Shown: positions 7,911 through 16,076 of the stretch, one piece after another | Numbering within the stretch: the stretch's first letter is position 1 | Layout: each line of letters begins with the position of its first letter | From: an uncultured Gemmatimonadota bacterium | GTDB taxonomy: Bacteria > Gemmatimonadota > Gemmatimonadetes > Gemmatimonadales > Gemmatimonadaceae | Reading direction: 5' to 3' | DNA length: 64,000 bases | NCBI GenBank assembly: GCA_946480295.1 | Contig: CAMLIT010000001.1 | Span: 1 to 64,000, forward strand | The notes under the pieces: generated by a model | What the model saw: the letters and a program-made list of their open reading frames with translations, nothing else | Told to the model about the DNA's origin: nothing | Database searches by the model: none | Translations under genes and position numbers: made by a program

Positions 7911-8303
7911 TCAGCTGTCCTCCCCTCGGATGCGGAAGGCGTCGGCGAACGACCGGATCGCGGACGGCGGCCGCTCGTAGATCGCGCGGACCAGGGAGAC
8001 CGGGCGAGTCGTGTACATGCGCCGCAGGTCGTCGGTGCCGCGCCGGAACGCCGGCCGCGCCGGCGCGAAGCGGTATTCGTCGCCGGCGGGACCGGGCTGG
8101 CAGACGAGCAGGCCGGCGCGGGTGAGCTCCTGCAGGCGGGTCACGGTCGCCGAGACCCGGCTCTTCACCTCGGCGGCGGCCTGCTCGGCCGTCAACGGGC
8201 GCGACTCGTCGCGCGCCAGCGCGAGCAGCAGCTCGACGTGCTCCATCGTCGGCAGGCATCGCTGGATGAGGTCCAGCACCTCGTAGGGAAGCGGCTCAGC
8301 CAC
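7911..8303 (-). CDS. Winged-helix DNA-binding-like protein, operon leader
   Basis: This 130-residue protein has an N-terminal winged-helix region (~5-68): EVLDLIQRCLPTMEHVELLLALARD, then LTAEQAAAEVKSRVSATVTRLQELTRAGLLV. The C-terminal half (~75-130) carries RRMYTTRPVSLVRAIYER and SAIRSFADAFRIRGEDS. The GTG start at 8303 is supported by GGAG 6 bases upstream. It is the first gene of an operon with two DUF5985 membrane proteins. Similar genes sit before such pairs elsewhere in my recollection, so it may be a regulator or a cytoplasmic partner rather than a general transcription factor. Confidence 0.7.
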   Translation of the reverse strand: MAEPLPYEVLDLIQRCLPTMEHVELLLALARDESRPLTAEQAAAEVKSRVSATVTRLQELTRAGLLVCQPGPAGDEYRFAPARPAFRRGTDDLRRMYTTRPVSLVRAIYERPPSAIRSFADAFRIRGEDS

Positions 8304-8456
8304 GAATGCTCCGCAGGGCAGTTGAGTACCGATGCGGCGGCGCACCGGGGGCGGCGGGACGATCGCCGACGCACGGTGCGGCGGACGCACGGGCGACCGC
8401 CGTCGCCTCGACGACGGCGTGCGCTCCGTGTGCCGACCATGGACGACCGCCAATGT

Positions 8457-8470
8457 ATTGACGTCTATAT
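8457..8470 (+). promoter_or_regulatory. ATTGACGTC motif, intergenic copy 2
   Basis: ATTGACGTCTATAT in the context TGTATTGACGTCTATATATG. It lies 154 bases upstream of the winged-helix/DUF5985 operon (which reads the other way) and downstream of the channel gene. A related element, TGTATTGATGTAAATATAA, lies in the opposite orientation just upstream of the channel gene at 10394. Confidence 0.4.
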
Positions 8471-8611
8471 ATGTACGGCCGCGCGACGGCGCGGGCAAGC
8501 TGATCATCCGGCCGCCAGCTCTCTCCCGCCAGTGCGCGACGGGGCATCGCCGCGATCGTGGCGTGCGGCGGCGGCGATGCCGGCCGCCCGGGCACACGCA
8601 CCGGGCGAATC

Positions 8612-8639
8612 GGGCGCGGGGCGTCCCCGGCCCGCGCCC
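8612..8639 (-). terminator. Hairpin after the mechanosensitive channel gene
   Basis: GGGCGCGGG (8612-8620) and CCCGCGCCC (8631-8639) form a perfect 9-bp stem with a 10-base loop, 1 base after the stop of the channel gene at 8641. Position and strength fit transcription termination or mRNA 3'-end protection. There is no U-tract, as is common in very GC-rich genomes. Confidence 0.5.
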
Positions 8640-8640
8640 C

Positions 8641-10377
8641 TCACCCCGCGCGCAGCGCCGCCGCGGGTGCCGACGCGGGCGTCGACGCGATGTGAATCGT
8701 GCTGGTCGGAAACGCGAACGAGGTGCCCGCCCGCTCGACGACCTCCATGAATTCCAGCAGGATCTCCTGCCGGATCGCCTGGAACTCGCCCCAGTCGCTC
8801 GTGAGGAACCACGCCATGATGTCGATGTTGAGCGACGACGCGGCCAGCTCGCCGAAGCGCACCACCACCGCGTCGGGCCAGATCTTCGGGTGCGCCCGCA
8901 GGACGCGCTCGAAGCCCGCGAGCACCTCCCGCATCTGCGCCGCCGTGGTCTCGTAGACGAGGCCGACGACCGCCGCGAGGCGCAGGCGATCCCGTGCGGC
9001 GAATGACTCGAGGCGCATGTCGGCCAGCCGCCCGTTCGGCAGGGTGACGATCGTGCGATCCAGGGTGCGGAACCTGGTCGAGCGGAGGCCGATGCACTCC
9101 ACGGTGCCCACGAAGTCGTCCACGTGCACGAAGTCGCCCTCGCGGAAGGGCTGATCGATGCCGATGGAGAAGGCGCCGAAGAGGTTCTCAACCGTCTTCT
9201 GGGCCGCGAGGGCGAGGGCCACGCCGCCGATGCCGAGGCCGGCGACGAGGCTCGCGACGGGATAGCCGAACAGCGAGAGCACGGCGACGCCGCCGATGGC
9301 GGCGACGACGATCTTCGCGCTGCGCGCGCCGAGGGGGATCAGGTTGCGCGACGACGGCACGGCGCGCGCCCAGCGCGTCTCCGACGCGAAGAGCTGCGCG
9401 ACATCCACGAGCCGCCAGACGGCCCAGAAGATCGTCAGGAGGAAGGCCGCGCGCAGCACGCGGTGGGCGGCGGCGACGGCCGGCGCGTACATGTCGAGCC
9501 ACGGGAGCAGCATGGCGGCGACGGCGATCGCTCCGACCGCCGCCATGGGTGCACGCAGCCGCGCCAGGGTCATGTCGTCGAGATCCGACGTCGTGCGGCG
9601 TACGATGCGCCCGATCGCCGAGTGCAGCAGGTGGCCGAGCAGGGTCCCGATGAGCACCGCCAGCCCGAGGAGCACGGGGAGCACGAGCCACTGCCACCAC
9701 AGCAGGTCGTAGGGCCCACTGCGGAGGAGGCTCGGCGGCAGGTGGTCGAAGAGCCAGTGGTTGCCGAGCGCGGCGTACCAGGCGGGCACGCGCTGGACGG
9801 TGCCGCGCGAGAAGCGCCACGCGATCGCGCCTTCGGCGGTGTCCGCCCCGCTCGCCGATCGCGCCACGCGCGCGAGCCGCACGGGGGCCCGCACGCCGCC
9901 GCGGCCGGGGATGACCGCGATCTCGTCGATGCCCGCCGGCAGGCCGTCCGTGGTGTCGCCCTGGGGCGAGGCGGAGACCTGGTCGAGGTCGAGCCAGACG
10001 TGGTGATCGAGGACGAGCTTGAGCTGCCGCGCGAGCGCGGGACCGCGCGCCTTCATCGAATCGGGCAGATCCAGATAGGCCGCCGCCTCGCCGAACGATC
10101 CGGCGCGGGCGAGCTCGAGGTAGCGCAGCAGCGCGGCGCGCGGCGAGGTCGGCGCGACGGACGACGAGCGCCGCGCCGGGGCGGACGCCCGGCTGCCCGT
10201 CGACGCGACGGAGTCGGCCGTCGCCTGCGGCGGCGGCCTCCGCGCGCCGGGCGCGGCGCAGGCGGCGAGGAGCGATGCGACGAGGGCGAGCGGCAGCGCG
10301 CGGACGGCGGCGCGCGCGGTTCGGCGCGTCACGCGGACGGCGTGGCGGGGATCACCGGGGGTAAGTACATGAGTCAT
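8641..10377 (-). CDS. MscS-family mechanosensitive channel with lipoprotein-like N-terminus
   Basis: This 578-residue protein begins with an arginine-rich signal ending in a lipobox (LLAAC, Cys ~40), then a ~170-residue extracytoplasmic domain (RYLELARAGSFGEAAAYLDL onward). Transmembrane helices follow at ~229-249, 276-293, 308-327 and 353-373, with the pore helix at ~375-398 (GLGIGGVALALAAQKTVENLFGA). The MscS beta-domain (FREGDFVHVDDFVGTVECIGLRST) and alpha/beta vestibule come next. MscS channels release solutes on hypo-osmotic shock. The ATG at 10377 has no ribosome site and lies only 13 bases after a TATAAC box, so the mRNA may be leaderless; a GTG about 14 codons in is the alternative start. 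Confidence 0.85.
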   Translation of the reverse strand: MTHVLTPGDPRHAVRVTRRTARAAVRALPLALVASLLAACAAPGARRPPPQATADSVASTGSRASAPARRSSSVAPTSPRAALLRYLELARAGSFGEAAAYLDLPDSMKARGPALARQLKLVLDHHVWLDLDQVSASPQGDTTDGLPAGIDEIAVIPGRGGVRAPVRLARVARSASGADTAEGAIAWRFSRGTVQRVPAWYAALGNHWLFDHLPPSLLRSGPYDLLWWQWLVLPVLLGLAVLIGTLLGHLLHSAIGRIVRRTTSDLDDMTLARLRAPMAAVGAIAVAAMLLPWLDMYAPAVAAAHRVLRAAFLLTIFWAVWRLVDVAQLFASETRWARAVPSSRNLIPLGARSAKIVVAAIGGVAVLSLFGYPVASLVAGLGIGGVALALAAQKTVENLFGAFSIGIDQPFREGDFVHVDDFVGTVECIGLRSTRFRTLDRTIVTLPNGRLADMRLESFAARDRLRLAAVVGLVYETTAAQMREVLAGFERVLRAHPKIWPDAVVVRFGELAASSLNIDIMAWFLTSDWGEFQAIRQEILLEFMEVVERAGTSFAFPTSTIHIASTPASAPAAALRAG

Positions 10378-10393
10378 TGGCGCTTGCAATGTT

Positions 10394-10407
10394 ATATTTA
10401 CATCAAT
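10394..10407 (-). promoter_or_regulatory. ATTGAYGT-type A+T-rich element upstream of the channel gene
   Basis: On the minus strand, ATTGATGTAAATAT in the context TGTATTGATGTAAATATAAC, ending about 17 bases upstream of the channel ATG. It matches the element at 8457 over about 15 of 18 positions in the opposite orientation. TATAAC at its 3' end could be a -10 box, which would place the transcription start within a few bases of the ATG. Confidence 0.4.
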
Positions 10408-10495
10408 ACACTGCAATGGGTCCCGGCACTCCCGCCGTCTCCCGGCCCCCGGCAACGAGGGCCCCACCCTGCACGTGCGGCAACTCAGGAGGCAC

Positions 10496-11023
10496 ATGAC
10501 GCTCTGGAACGCCAGAAAGGCCACCACGCTCATGCTCAGTCGCCCCACGCGATCCGCCACGCAACCGCAGGGCGCGTCCTCCGTGGTGCGCGCGCGCGAG
10601 CTGAGGGCGTTCACGCTCGGCGCATCGCAGCGCGACGTGCGGGGCTGGCCGGTGCACGCGAGCGACGCACGGCGCGTCGGCCGGGTCGCCGCGCTCTTCG
10701 TGGACGTCCACGCCAAACGAGTGCGCTATCTGGGCGTCGAGCTCGCCGAGGCGGCGGCCGGAAGAAGCGGCGGCGGCCACGTGCTCGTGCCCGTCGGCGC
10801 GGCGCGGCGGGTGGATGAGCGCGGCCTCGTCGCGCTCGATGCGTTGACGGCGCGACAGCTGGCCGAGGCGCCGCGGCTCGCGCTCCGGCCCGTCACCCGC
10901 GCCGACGAGGAGGCGACGCTCGCGGCGTACGGCCTCGCGACGACGCCGCCGGTGCCGAGCATCGACTTCTACTGCGGCCCCACCTTCGACGAGACGCCGC
11001 TCCTCGCCGCAGCCCGGGACTGA
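10496..11023 (+). CDS. PRC-barrel domain protein
   Basis: This is a 175-residue soluble protein. The central part (~45-100) is a PRC-barrel-like domain ([39 protein letters not shown], then [17 protein letters not shown]). It is preceded by a ~40-residue low-complexity N-terminus and followed by a short tail ending in [13 protein letters not shown]. Such proteins resemble the cytoplasmic domain of photosynthetic reaction-centre subunit H and are often envelope- or stress-associated; the role here is unknown. ATG 10496 has AGGAGG only 3 bases upstream, which is tight; GTG 10475 is the alternative. Confidence 0.75.
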   Translation: MTLWNARKATTLMLSRPTRSATQPQGASSVVRARELRAFTLGASQRDVRGWPVHASDARRVGRVAALFVDVHAKRVRYLGVELAEAAAGRSGGGHVLVPVGAARRVDERGLVALDALTARQLAEAPRLALRPVTRADEEATLAAYGLATTPPVPSIDFYCGPTFDETPLLAAARD

Positions 11024-11031
11024 ACCGGCCC

Positions 11032-11045
11032 GCGGCGCGCGCCGC
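11032..11045. terminator. 14-base GC palindrome between convergent genes
   Basis: GCGGCGCGCGCCGC is a perfect palindrome in the 22-base gap between the PRC-barrel gene and otsA, ending 1 base before the otsA stop. It could terminate transcription from either side; in this base composition a chance palindrome is possible. Confidence 0.3.
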
Positions 11046-12470
11046 TCATCGGGCCGCCCCGGCCCGCCGCTCGCCCTCCCGCTCCCGCAGCGCCGCGATG
11101 AACGACGCCGCCCAGCGATGCACGTCGTGCTCGAGCGTGCGTGACCGGAGCGCACGCATGCGGCCCCGCCGCTCGCCGCCCGCCAGGATCAGCGCCTCGT
11201 GCAGCGCGTCGGCGACGCCGTCGACGTCGTACGGGTTGACGAGCAGCGCCTCCCGCAACTCGTCGGCCGCGCCGGCGAACTCGCTCAGCACCAGCACCCC
11301 GTCCTCGTCCACGCGGCTCGCCACGAACTCCTTGCAGACGAGGTTCATCCCGTCGCGCACCGGCGTCACGAGCATCACGTCCGCCGCCCGGTACAGCCCG
11401 AGCAGCGTCGTCTTCGGCACGCTGCGGTAGAGATAGCGGATCGGTGCCCACGTCGGCGTCGACAGCTCGCCGTTGATGCGCCCGACGAGGGCGTCGACCT
11501 CCGTGCGCGCCTTGCGATACGCGTGGACGTTGCCCCGCGACGGCACGGCCACCTGGATGAGGCGCACGCGCTCGCGCCACTCCGGGTGCTGGCGCAGCAG
11601 CCGCTCGAACGCCAGCAGCCGCCGCGGGATCCCCTTGCTGTAGTCGAGGCGGTCGATGCCGACGAGCAGCTTGTCGGTGCCGGCGCGCAGCTCCTGCCGG
11701 CGCGCGCCGACCGCGGGCTCGGCCGCCTGACGAGCGATCTCGCCGGCATCGACGCCCATCGGGAAGACGCCGAGCGAGATGCGCCGGCCGCGCCAGGCCA
11801 CCGTGCCATCGGCGTCCATCTCGGCGCCGAACAACCGCCGGAGCACGGCGGTGAAGTGGCCGCGCCAGCGTCGCGTGTGGAAGCCCACCACGTCCGCCCC
11901 CATCGTGCCCTCGACGAGCCAGCGCCGCGTCGACAGCGCGAAGAAGATCTCCGGGTTCGGGAAGGGCACGTGCAGGAAGAAGCCGATCCGCGCGCGCGGC
12001 AGGCGCTCGCGCAGCAGCCCCGGGAGCCGGAAGAGCTGGTAGTCGTGCACCCAGATCAGGTCGCCCGGCCGGTACTGGGCGACGACGGCGTCGGCGAAGC
12101 GGCGGTTGACCTCCTCGTAGACGTCCCAGCCCTCGACGTGCAGCGGAAGCTGGTCGAGGCGGTCGTGGCAGATGGGCCACAGCACCGAGTTGCTGATGTC
12201 CTCGTAGAAGACCCGCTGCTCGTCCCGGGACATCGTCACCGGCACGAGGCCGCGTGCGGCGAGCCCCTCCATGACCTCGGCGCGCCGGGTCGCGTCCATC
12301 GCCGACATGTCGCCCGGCCAGCCGACCCACACGCCCTGGAGCTGCTCGTGCGGACCACGGAGCCCGGTGGCGAGCCCGCCGCTGCTCTGGCGCAGCACGG
12401 CCGCGTCCCGGTCGAGCGCGATGGTGACGGGGAGGCGGTTCGAGACGGTGATGAGCCGGGGCGGGGTCAC
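11046..12470 (-). CDS. otsA: Alpha,alpha-trehalose-phosphate synthase (UDP-forming)
   Basis: OtsA joins UDP-glucose and glucose-6-phosphate to trehalose-6-phosphate for osmoprotectant synthesis in the cytoplasm. The 474-residue length equals the E. coli enzyme. GT20 signatures run in order: SNRLPVTI at the N-terminus, [60 protein letters not shown] (donor-binding Arg and Lys), [15 protein letters not shown] and [15 protein letters not shown] at 12470 gives the conserved N-terminus. No otsB phosphatase gene is adjacent, so trehalose-6-phosphate must be dephosphorylated by an enzyme encoded elsewhere. It lies near a mechanosensitive channel gene, a possible osmotic-stress grouping. Confidence 0.95.
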   Translation of the reverse strand: MTPPRLITVSNRLPVTIALDRDAAVLRQSSGGLATGLRGPHEQLQGVWVGWPGDMSAMDATRRAEVMEGLAARGLVPVTMSRDEQRVFYEDISNSVLWPICHDRLDQLPLHVEGWDVYEEVNRRFADAVVAQYRPGDLIWVHDYQLFRLPGLLRERLPRARIGFFLHVPFPNPEIFFALSTRRWLVEGTMGADVVGFHTRRWRGHFTAVLRRLFGAEMDADGTVAWRGRRISLGVFPMGVDAGEIARQAAEPAVGARRQELRAGTDKLLVGIDRLDYSKGIPRRLLAFERLLRQHPEWRERVRLIQVAVPSRGNVHAYRKARTEVDALVGRINGELSTPTWAPIRYLYRSVPKTTLLGLYRAADVMLVTPVRDGMNLVCKEFVASRVDEDGVLVLSEFAGAADELREALLVNPYDVDGVADALHEALILAGGERRGRMRALRSRTLEHDVHRWAASFIAALREREGERRAGAAR

Positions 12471-12690
12471 GGTGCGCCCGCCCGGCCGCGAGAGGAAGCG
12501 GGCCGTGGGTCGCGTGCATGCGCTGCGGGCATGCCGTGCATGTCTAAGCCCGCGCCGACGGTGGCACAAGCCGAGCCGCCCCGGGGCGGGAGCGGACGCG
12601 GCGTGTCCCGACCCGGCCCCGTGGGCCCGGCGCGGTGACGGAGGTACCACACGGCTGGTGACGAGCGCGCGCTTTCGCCGTCTGATATGT

Positions 12691-14640
12691 ATGACCAGCG
12701 CCTCGCGAGCGGTGCCCCTCTCCGCGTCGCCGCCAGCCGGCGACCAGCCGGGCGGCGGCTCGTCAGGCGCGTCGGCGATCAACGGCCCCCTCGCCGCGTC
12801 GATGGAGCGCCTCGTGACGCTCGCCTCGACGGCGCTGCGCTGTCCGCTCGCCTTCGTCATCCTCAGCGGCGACGACCGGCGATGCTTCGCCGCGGGGACG
12901 CACCGCCCGGCCTGGCTGTCGCACGACGCCGGCGCCGTCCGGCGCGCCGGCCTCGCCGACGCCGCGGAGCGCTCCCCGGTGCCGATCGCCGTCCACGACC
13001 TCCTCGCCGAGCCGCCGTCCGCGGACACGGAGGCACTCGCCGCGCTGGAGATCCGCTCGGTCCTCGCCACGGCGATCCGCACGACGGAGGGGGAGACGGT
13101 GGGCGTCTTCTACGCCGCCGACGTGTCGCCGATCATGTGGAGCGAGGAGGACAGCGACATGCTCGTCCAGTTCGCGGCGACCGCGGCGGCGGACGTCGAG
13201 CTGCGGCGGAACCTCGCCGAGCACGAGGCGCTCGAGCGGCAGCTCCGCTTCGATGCGCGGCACGACCCGCTCACCGGGCTGGCCACGCGCGCCGTCCTCG
13301 TCGACCGGCTCCGCACGGCGCTGGCGCGCCCGCGCCTGACGCCGCTCGCCCCGACACCGACCAACGGGAACGGCAACGGGAACGGCAACGGCAACGCACT
13401 CGTGAAGCTGGACGCCGTCCCGGAAGAGCTGGTGGCCGTCTTCTTCCTCGACATCAACGACTTCCGCACGATCAACGAGCGCTTCGGCCACCACGTGGGC
13501 GACCAGCTCCTCTCCTCGCTCGGCCGGCGGCTCCAGCAGATGGCGGGCGCGGAGGCGCTGGTGGCGCGCCTCGGCGGCGACGAGTTCGCCGTGCTGATCG
13601 ACCGCGTGGACGCCGCCGACACGGCGCAGGAGCTGGCCGAGCACTTCCGCCAGGCGCTGTCGCTGCCGACGGTGATCGGCGGGGAGGAGGTGACGCTCGC
13701 CGTCAGCATCGGCGTCTCGCTCTCCACCACGGCGGCCGAGCTGCCGGAGCACATGCTGCGCGGCGCGGACCTGGCGATGGCGCGGGCCAAACGAGACACC
13801 CGCAAGCAGACCGCCGCCCCCGCCGTGCTGTTCGACTGGCGGATCTCGTCCGACACGCGCTCGCGGCGCCGCCTGGAGGACGAGCTGCGCCGCGCCACGC
13901 GCGGCGACGAGTTCGTCCTGCACTACCTGCCGACGATCTCCCTCATCGACGGCCAGATCACGGGGAGCGAGGCGCTCCTGCGCTGGAACCACCCGACGCG
14001 CGGGCTCCTCGCGCCGCACGAGTTCCTCGGCGTGGCCGAGGAGCTGGACATCATCTCCGAGATCGGGCGCTGGGTGCTGCGCCAGGCGTGCAAGCAGGTG
14101 CACGAGTGGTCGTGCGCGACGCGCGACGCCGCCGCGCTCTCCATCGCCGTGAACCTCTCGGCGCGCCAGTTCACGAGCTCCGAGTTCCTCGAGGACGTCG
14201 AGCGCGCGATCCGCGACTTCGGGCTCGCGCCGGCGTCGCTGGCGCTGGAGGTCAACGAGCGCGTGGTCGCGCGCGACGTGGCGCGGGCGACCGGCGTGCT
14301 CACCGGCCTGCGCACCCTCGGCACGCGCATCCACCTCGACGACTTCGGCACGGGGAACTCGCCGCTCGGCTACCTCCAGCGCCTGCCGCTCGACGTCGTG
14401 AAGATCGACCACACGCTGGTGGGGCGCATGGACCGCGACGACAAGGCGATGCGGCTCGTGCGCTCGGTGGTGGGGCTGGCGCGCGAGCTGGGGCTCGAGA
14501 TCATCGCCGAGGGGATCGCGTCGGCGGGCCACCTCAAGGTGCTGCAGGAGCTGGGGTGCACGCACGGCCAGGGCCCGCTCTTCTCGCGCGCCACCGACGC
14601 GGCGGGGATCTCGTCGATGTTGCAGAAGCGGCCCTGGTAG
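12691..14640 (+). CDS. GAF-GGDEF-EAL cyclic-di-GMP protein
   Basis: This 649-residue cytoplasmic signalling protein has a GAF sensor (~35-170), a GGDEF domain (~185-380; GGDEF motif at 295-299) and an EAL domain (~395-640). No autoinhibitory RxxD I-site precedes GGDEF. The EAL domain keeps EALLRW (427), NLSARQF, LEVNE, DDFGTG, VKIDHTL and AEGI, so phosphodiesterase activity is plausible; the cyclase motif is also intact, making it potentially bifunctional. The GGDEF domain carries an unusual Asn-Gly repeat insert at ~225-235. The ATG at 12691 lacks a clear ribosome site; GTG 12658, with GGAGG upstream, is an alternative. Its 3' end overlaps an antisense reading frame. Confidence 0.92.
   Translation: MTSASRAVPLSASPPAGDQPGGGSSGASAINGPLAASMERLVTLASTALRCPLAFVILSGDDRRCFAAGTHRPAWLSHDAGAVRRAGLADAAERSPVPIAVHDLLAEPPSADTEALAALEIRSVLATAIRTTEGETVGVFYAADVSPIMWSEEDSDMLVQFAATAAADVELRRNLAEHEALERQLRFDARHDPLTGLATRAVLVDRLRTALARPRLTPLAPTPTNGNGNGNGNGNALVKLDAVPEELVAVFFLDINDFRTINERFGHHVGDQLLSSLGRRLQQMAGAEALVARLGGDEFAVLIDRVDAADTAQELAEHFRQALSLPTVIGGEEVTLAVSIGVSLSTTAAELPEHMLRGADLAMARAKRDTRKQTAAPAVLFDWRISSDTRSRRRLEDELRRATRGDEFVLHYLPTISLIDGQITGSEALLRWNHPTRGLLAPHEFLGVAEELDIISEIGRWVLRQACKQVHEWSCATRDAAALSIAVNLSARQFTSSEFLEDVERAIRDFGLAPASLALEVNERVVARDVARATGVLTGLRTLGTRIHLDDFGTGNSPLGYLQRLPLDVVKIDHTLVGRMDRDDKAMRLVRSVVGLARELGLEIIAEGIASAGHLKVLQELGCTHGQGPLFSRATDAAGISSMLQKRPW
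13363..13398 (+). repeat. Hexanucleotide tandem repeat inside the GGDEF domain
   Basis: Five full and one partial copy of AACGGS encode Asn-Gly repeats in an insert between the first helix of the GGDEF domain and its core (FFLDINDF). The unit is a multiple of three, so slippage would change linker length, not frame. Confidence 0.8.
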
Positions 14641-15473
14641 GGCGCGACGCGGCCGCCGCTCGTCGCGCAGCCATCGAGGGCGAGCAGCACGACGGCGATC
14701 GCGCTGGATCTCATCGCTGCCTCCCTCATCGGCGCATCCATGCCGGATTCTGCCACGTTCGCCGCCACGGCGATCGGGATCGGCGCGCCGATGCCGGCGG
14801 GCTCGCGCGGATCGAGTCGGACGAGCCGCGTCCCCATTGCCGGCTCGACGGCCTGCACGGTCGCGGGGACGGACGCGCTCACCCCCTCGACGGTCGCGGT
14901 GATGCTCGTCGTGCCGACCGCCCTGCCGACGACGACCCCCTCCGCGTCGACGGTCGCGACGTCGGTGTTCGCGCTCGACCAGCGCACGAGCCGGTCGGTG
15001 AGCGGGGTATCCGCCGAATCGAGGGCGACCGCCTGCAGCCGAGCGGTCTCCCCAACGGGGACCGTGACGCCGCTCTGCCAGAAGCGCACGCGCGCGACCT
15101 TCGCGGCGGCGGTGCCCGTCACGTCGACGACCGCGCTCCCGCTCTTCCCCTCGCTGGTCGCCGTGATCGTCGCCTGGCCGGCGCGGCGCGCCTGCACCAC
15201 TCCCTGGGCGGAAACGCTCGCCACGAGCGTGTCGCCGCTCGCCCAGGCGACGGCGCGTCCGTCGAGAATGCCGCCGCCGGCGTCCGTCGGCGTCGCCCGG
15301 AGCGCGACCGATTCGCCCACCAGGAGCCGGGGGGTGGCCGGCGCGACGGTCACGCGGGCCACGGCGGGCGATCGCACGCCGGCGCCCCCGTCGGAGCACG
15401 CGATCGCCCACGGCGCGGTGGACGCCAGCGCCATGGCGAGGCGGCCGGCCGGTGTGGACATCTTGCCGCGCAT
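14370..15473 (-). CDS. Ig-like (Big-2) repeat lipoprotein, aberrant 3' end
   Basis: The N-terminus is a lipoprotein signal (MRGKMSTPAGRL..., lipobox region WAIAC), followed by two homologous bacterial Ig-like repeats: VARVTVAPATPRLLVGESVAL...GQATITATSEG and VARVRFWQSGVTVPVGETARL...GTTSITATVEG. Such repeats mediate adhesion or act as stalks at the cell surface. After about residue 250 the frame runs through a second signal-like stretch (AIAVVLLALDGCATSGGR). It then continues 271 bases antisense into the EAL gene with composition unlike a protein. The natural end appears lost to a frameshift or deletion near 14640-14760. ATG 15473 has GGAAG upstream. Treat only 14650-15473 as meaningful coding sequence. 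Confidence 0.6.
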   Translation of the reverse strand: MRGKMSTPAGRLAMALASTAPWAIACSDGGAGVRSPAVARVTVAPATPRLLVGESVALRATPTDAGGGILDGRAVAWASGDTLVASVSAQGVVQARRAGQATITATSEGKSGSAVVDVTGTAAAKVARVRFWQSGVTVPVGETARLQAVALDSADTPLTDRLVRWSSANTDVATVDAEGVVVGRAVGTTSITATVEGVSASVPATVQAVEPAMGTRLVRLDPREPAGIGAPIPIAVAANVAESGMDAPMREAAMRSSAIAVVLLALDGCATSGGRVAPYQGRFCNIDEIPAASVAREKSGPWPCVHPSSCSTLRWPADAIPSAMISSPSSRASPTTERTSRIALSSRSMRPTSVWSIFTTSSGRRWR

Positions 15474-15655
15474 CGTTGCTTCCATCCGTCGAATACGAGA
15501 GCGGAAGCTACCGATCGAGGATGAACGCAGGATGAACGCGGAACCCGTTCACACGTCCGGGGGATATCTGGATCGAAGATCCGGCGTGGCGTGGCGTTCG
15601 CATAGTGCGTCCTTACCCAGGCACGGGTGAGTCGCCGCAGTTCGGGAGGATACAA

Positions 15656-16060
15656 ATGTTCCGCCTTCGTACGTCGAGTCGGCGCGCACGCCGCCTCGCC
15701 ACCGTCATCGCAGTCGTCGGCACCGGCGCCTGCGGCCCCCTGCACCGCCAGCAGGCGGCCGACCATCCGCAGCCGGCGATCGTGATCTTCAAGAACGAGT
15801 CGCTCGACCAGGCGGAGGTGTATGCCATCAGCCCGGGGGGCGGCGTCCGACGGATCGGCACCGTCTTCGGGGGGCGGACGGACACGCTCATCGTCCCGGC
15901 GGACCTGACGGTGCCGCGCGGCCCGGTGAACATCGTCGCGCGCATCTTCTCGCAGTCGCGCTCGCCGGCCACCGGCCCCGTGTCGATGTACGGAGGGATG
16001 CTCTACCTCGTGGGGCTGCGCAACGACGAGCGGATCCTGTCGGTCGTCAACGGGCAGTGA
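15656..16060 (+). CDS. Small lipoprotein, hypothetical
   Basis: This 134-residue protein has an arginine-rich signal and a lipobox (VGTGAC, Cys ~27). The mature part is a predicted small beta-domain (IVIFKNESLDQAEVYAI, VRRIGTVFGGRTDTLIVP, GPVNIVARIFSQ, MLYLVGLRNDERILSVV). The alternation FKNESLDQAEVYAIS / RTDTLIVPA resembles periplasmic lipoproteins of unknown function common in this phylum. ATG 15656 is set by GGGAGGA 5 bases upstream. It is divergent from the Ig-like gene across 182 bases. Confidence 0.75.
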   Translation: MFRLRTSSRRARRLATVIAVVGTGACGPLHRQQAADHPQPAIVIFKNESLDQAEVYAISPGGGVRRIGTVFGGRTDTLIVPADLTVPRGPVNIVARIFSQSRSPATGPVSMYGGMLYLVGLRNDERILSVVNGQ

Positions 16061-16076
16061 CCGTCGCTCCGCCGAA

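Larger units (their letters stand above)
8304..8640. other. 337-base intergenic region with A+T-rich island
   Basis: No convincing gene. This stretch holds the upstream region of the winged-helix operon, the ATTGACGTC-type site at 8457 within a markedly A+T-rich 30-base island (8451-8476, including TCTATATATGTAC), and a strong GC hairpin at 8612-8639 after the mechanosensitive channel gene. The rest is GC-rich without visible structure. Confidence 0.5.

Noticed and set aside
8451..10410. Transposon bounded by inverted repeats around the MscS gene
   Set aside because: Repeats are short and imperfect, no transposase or target duplication is seen; kept only as a low-interest observation about the elements.
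12271..12690. N-terminal extension of the GGDEF-EAL protein over the otsA 5' region
   Set aside because: It would overlap otsA antisense and adds low-complexity Arg-rich sequence before the GAF domain; starts at 12691 or 12658 fit better.
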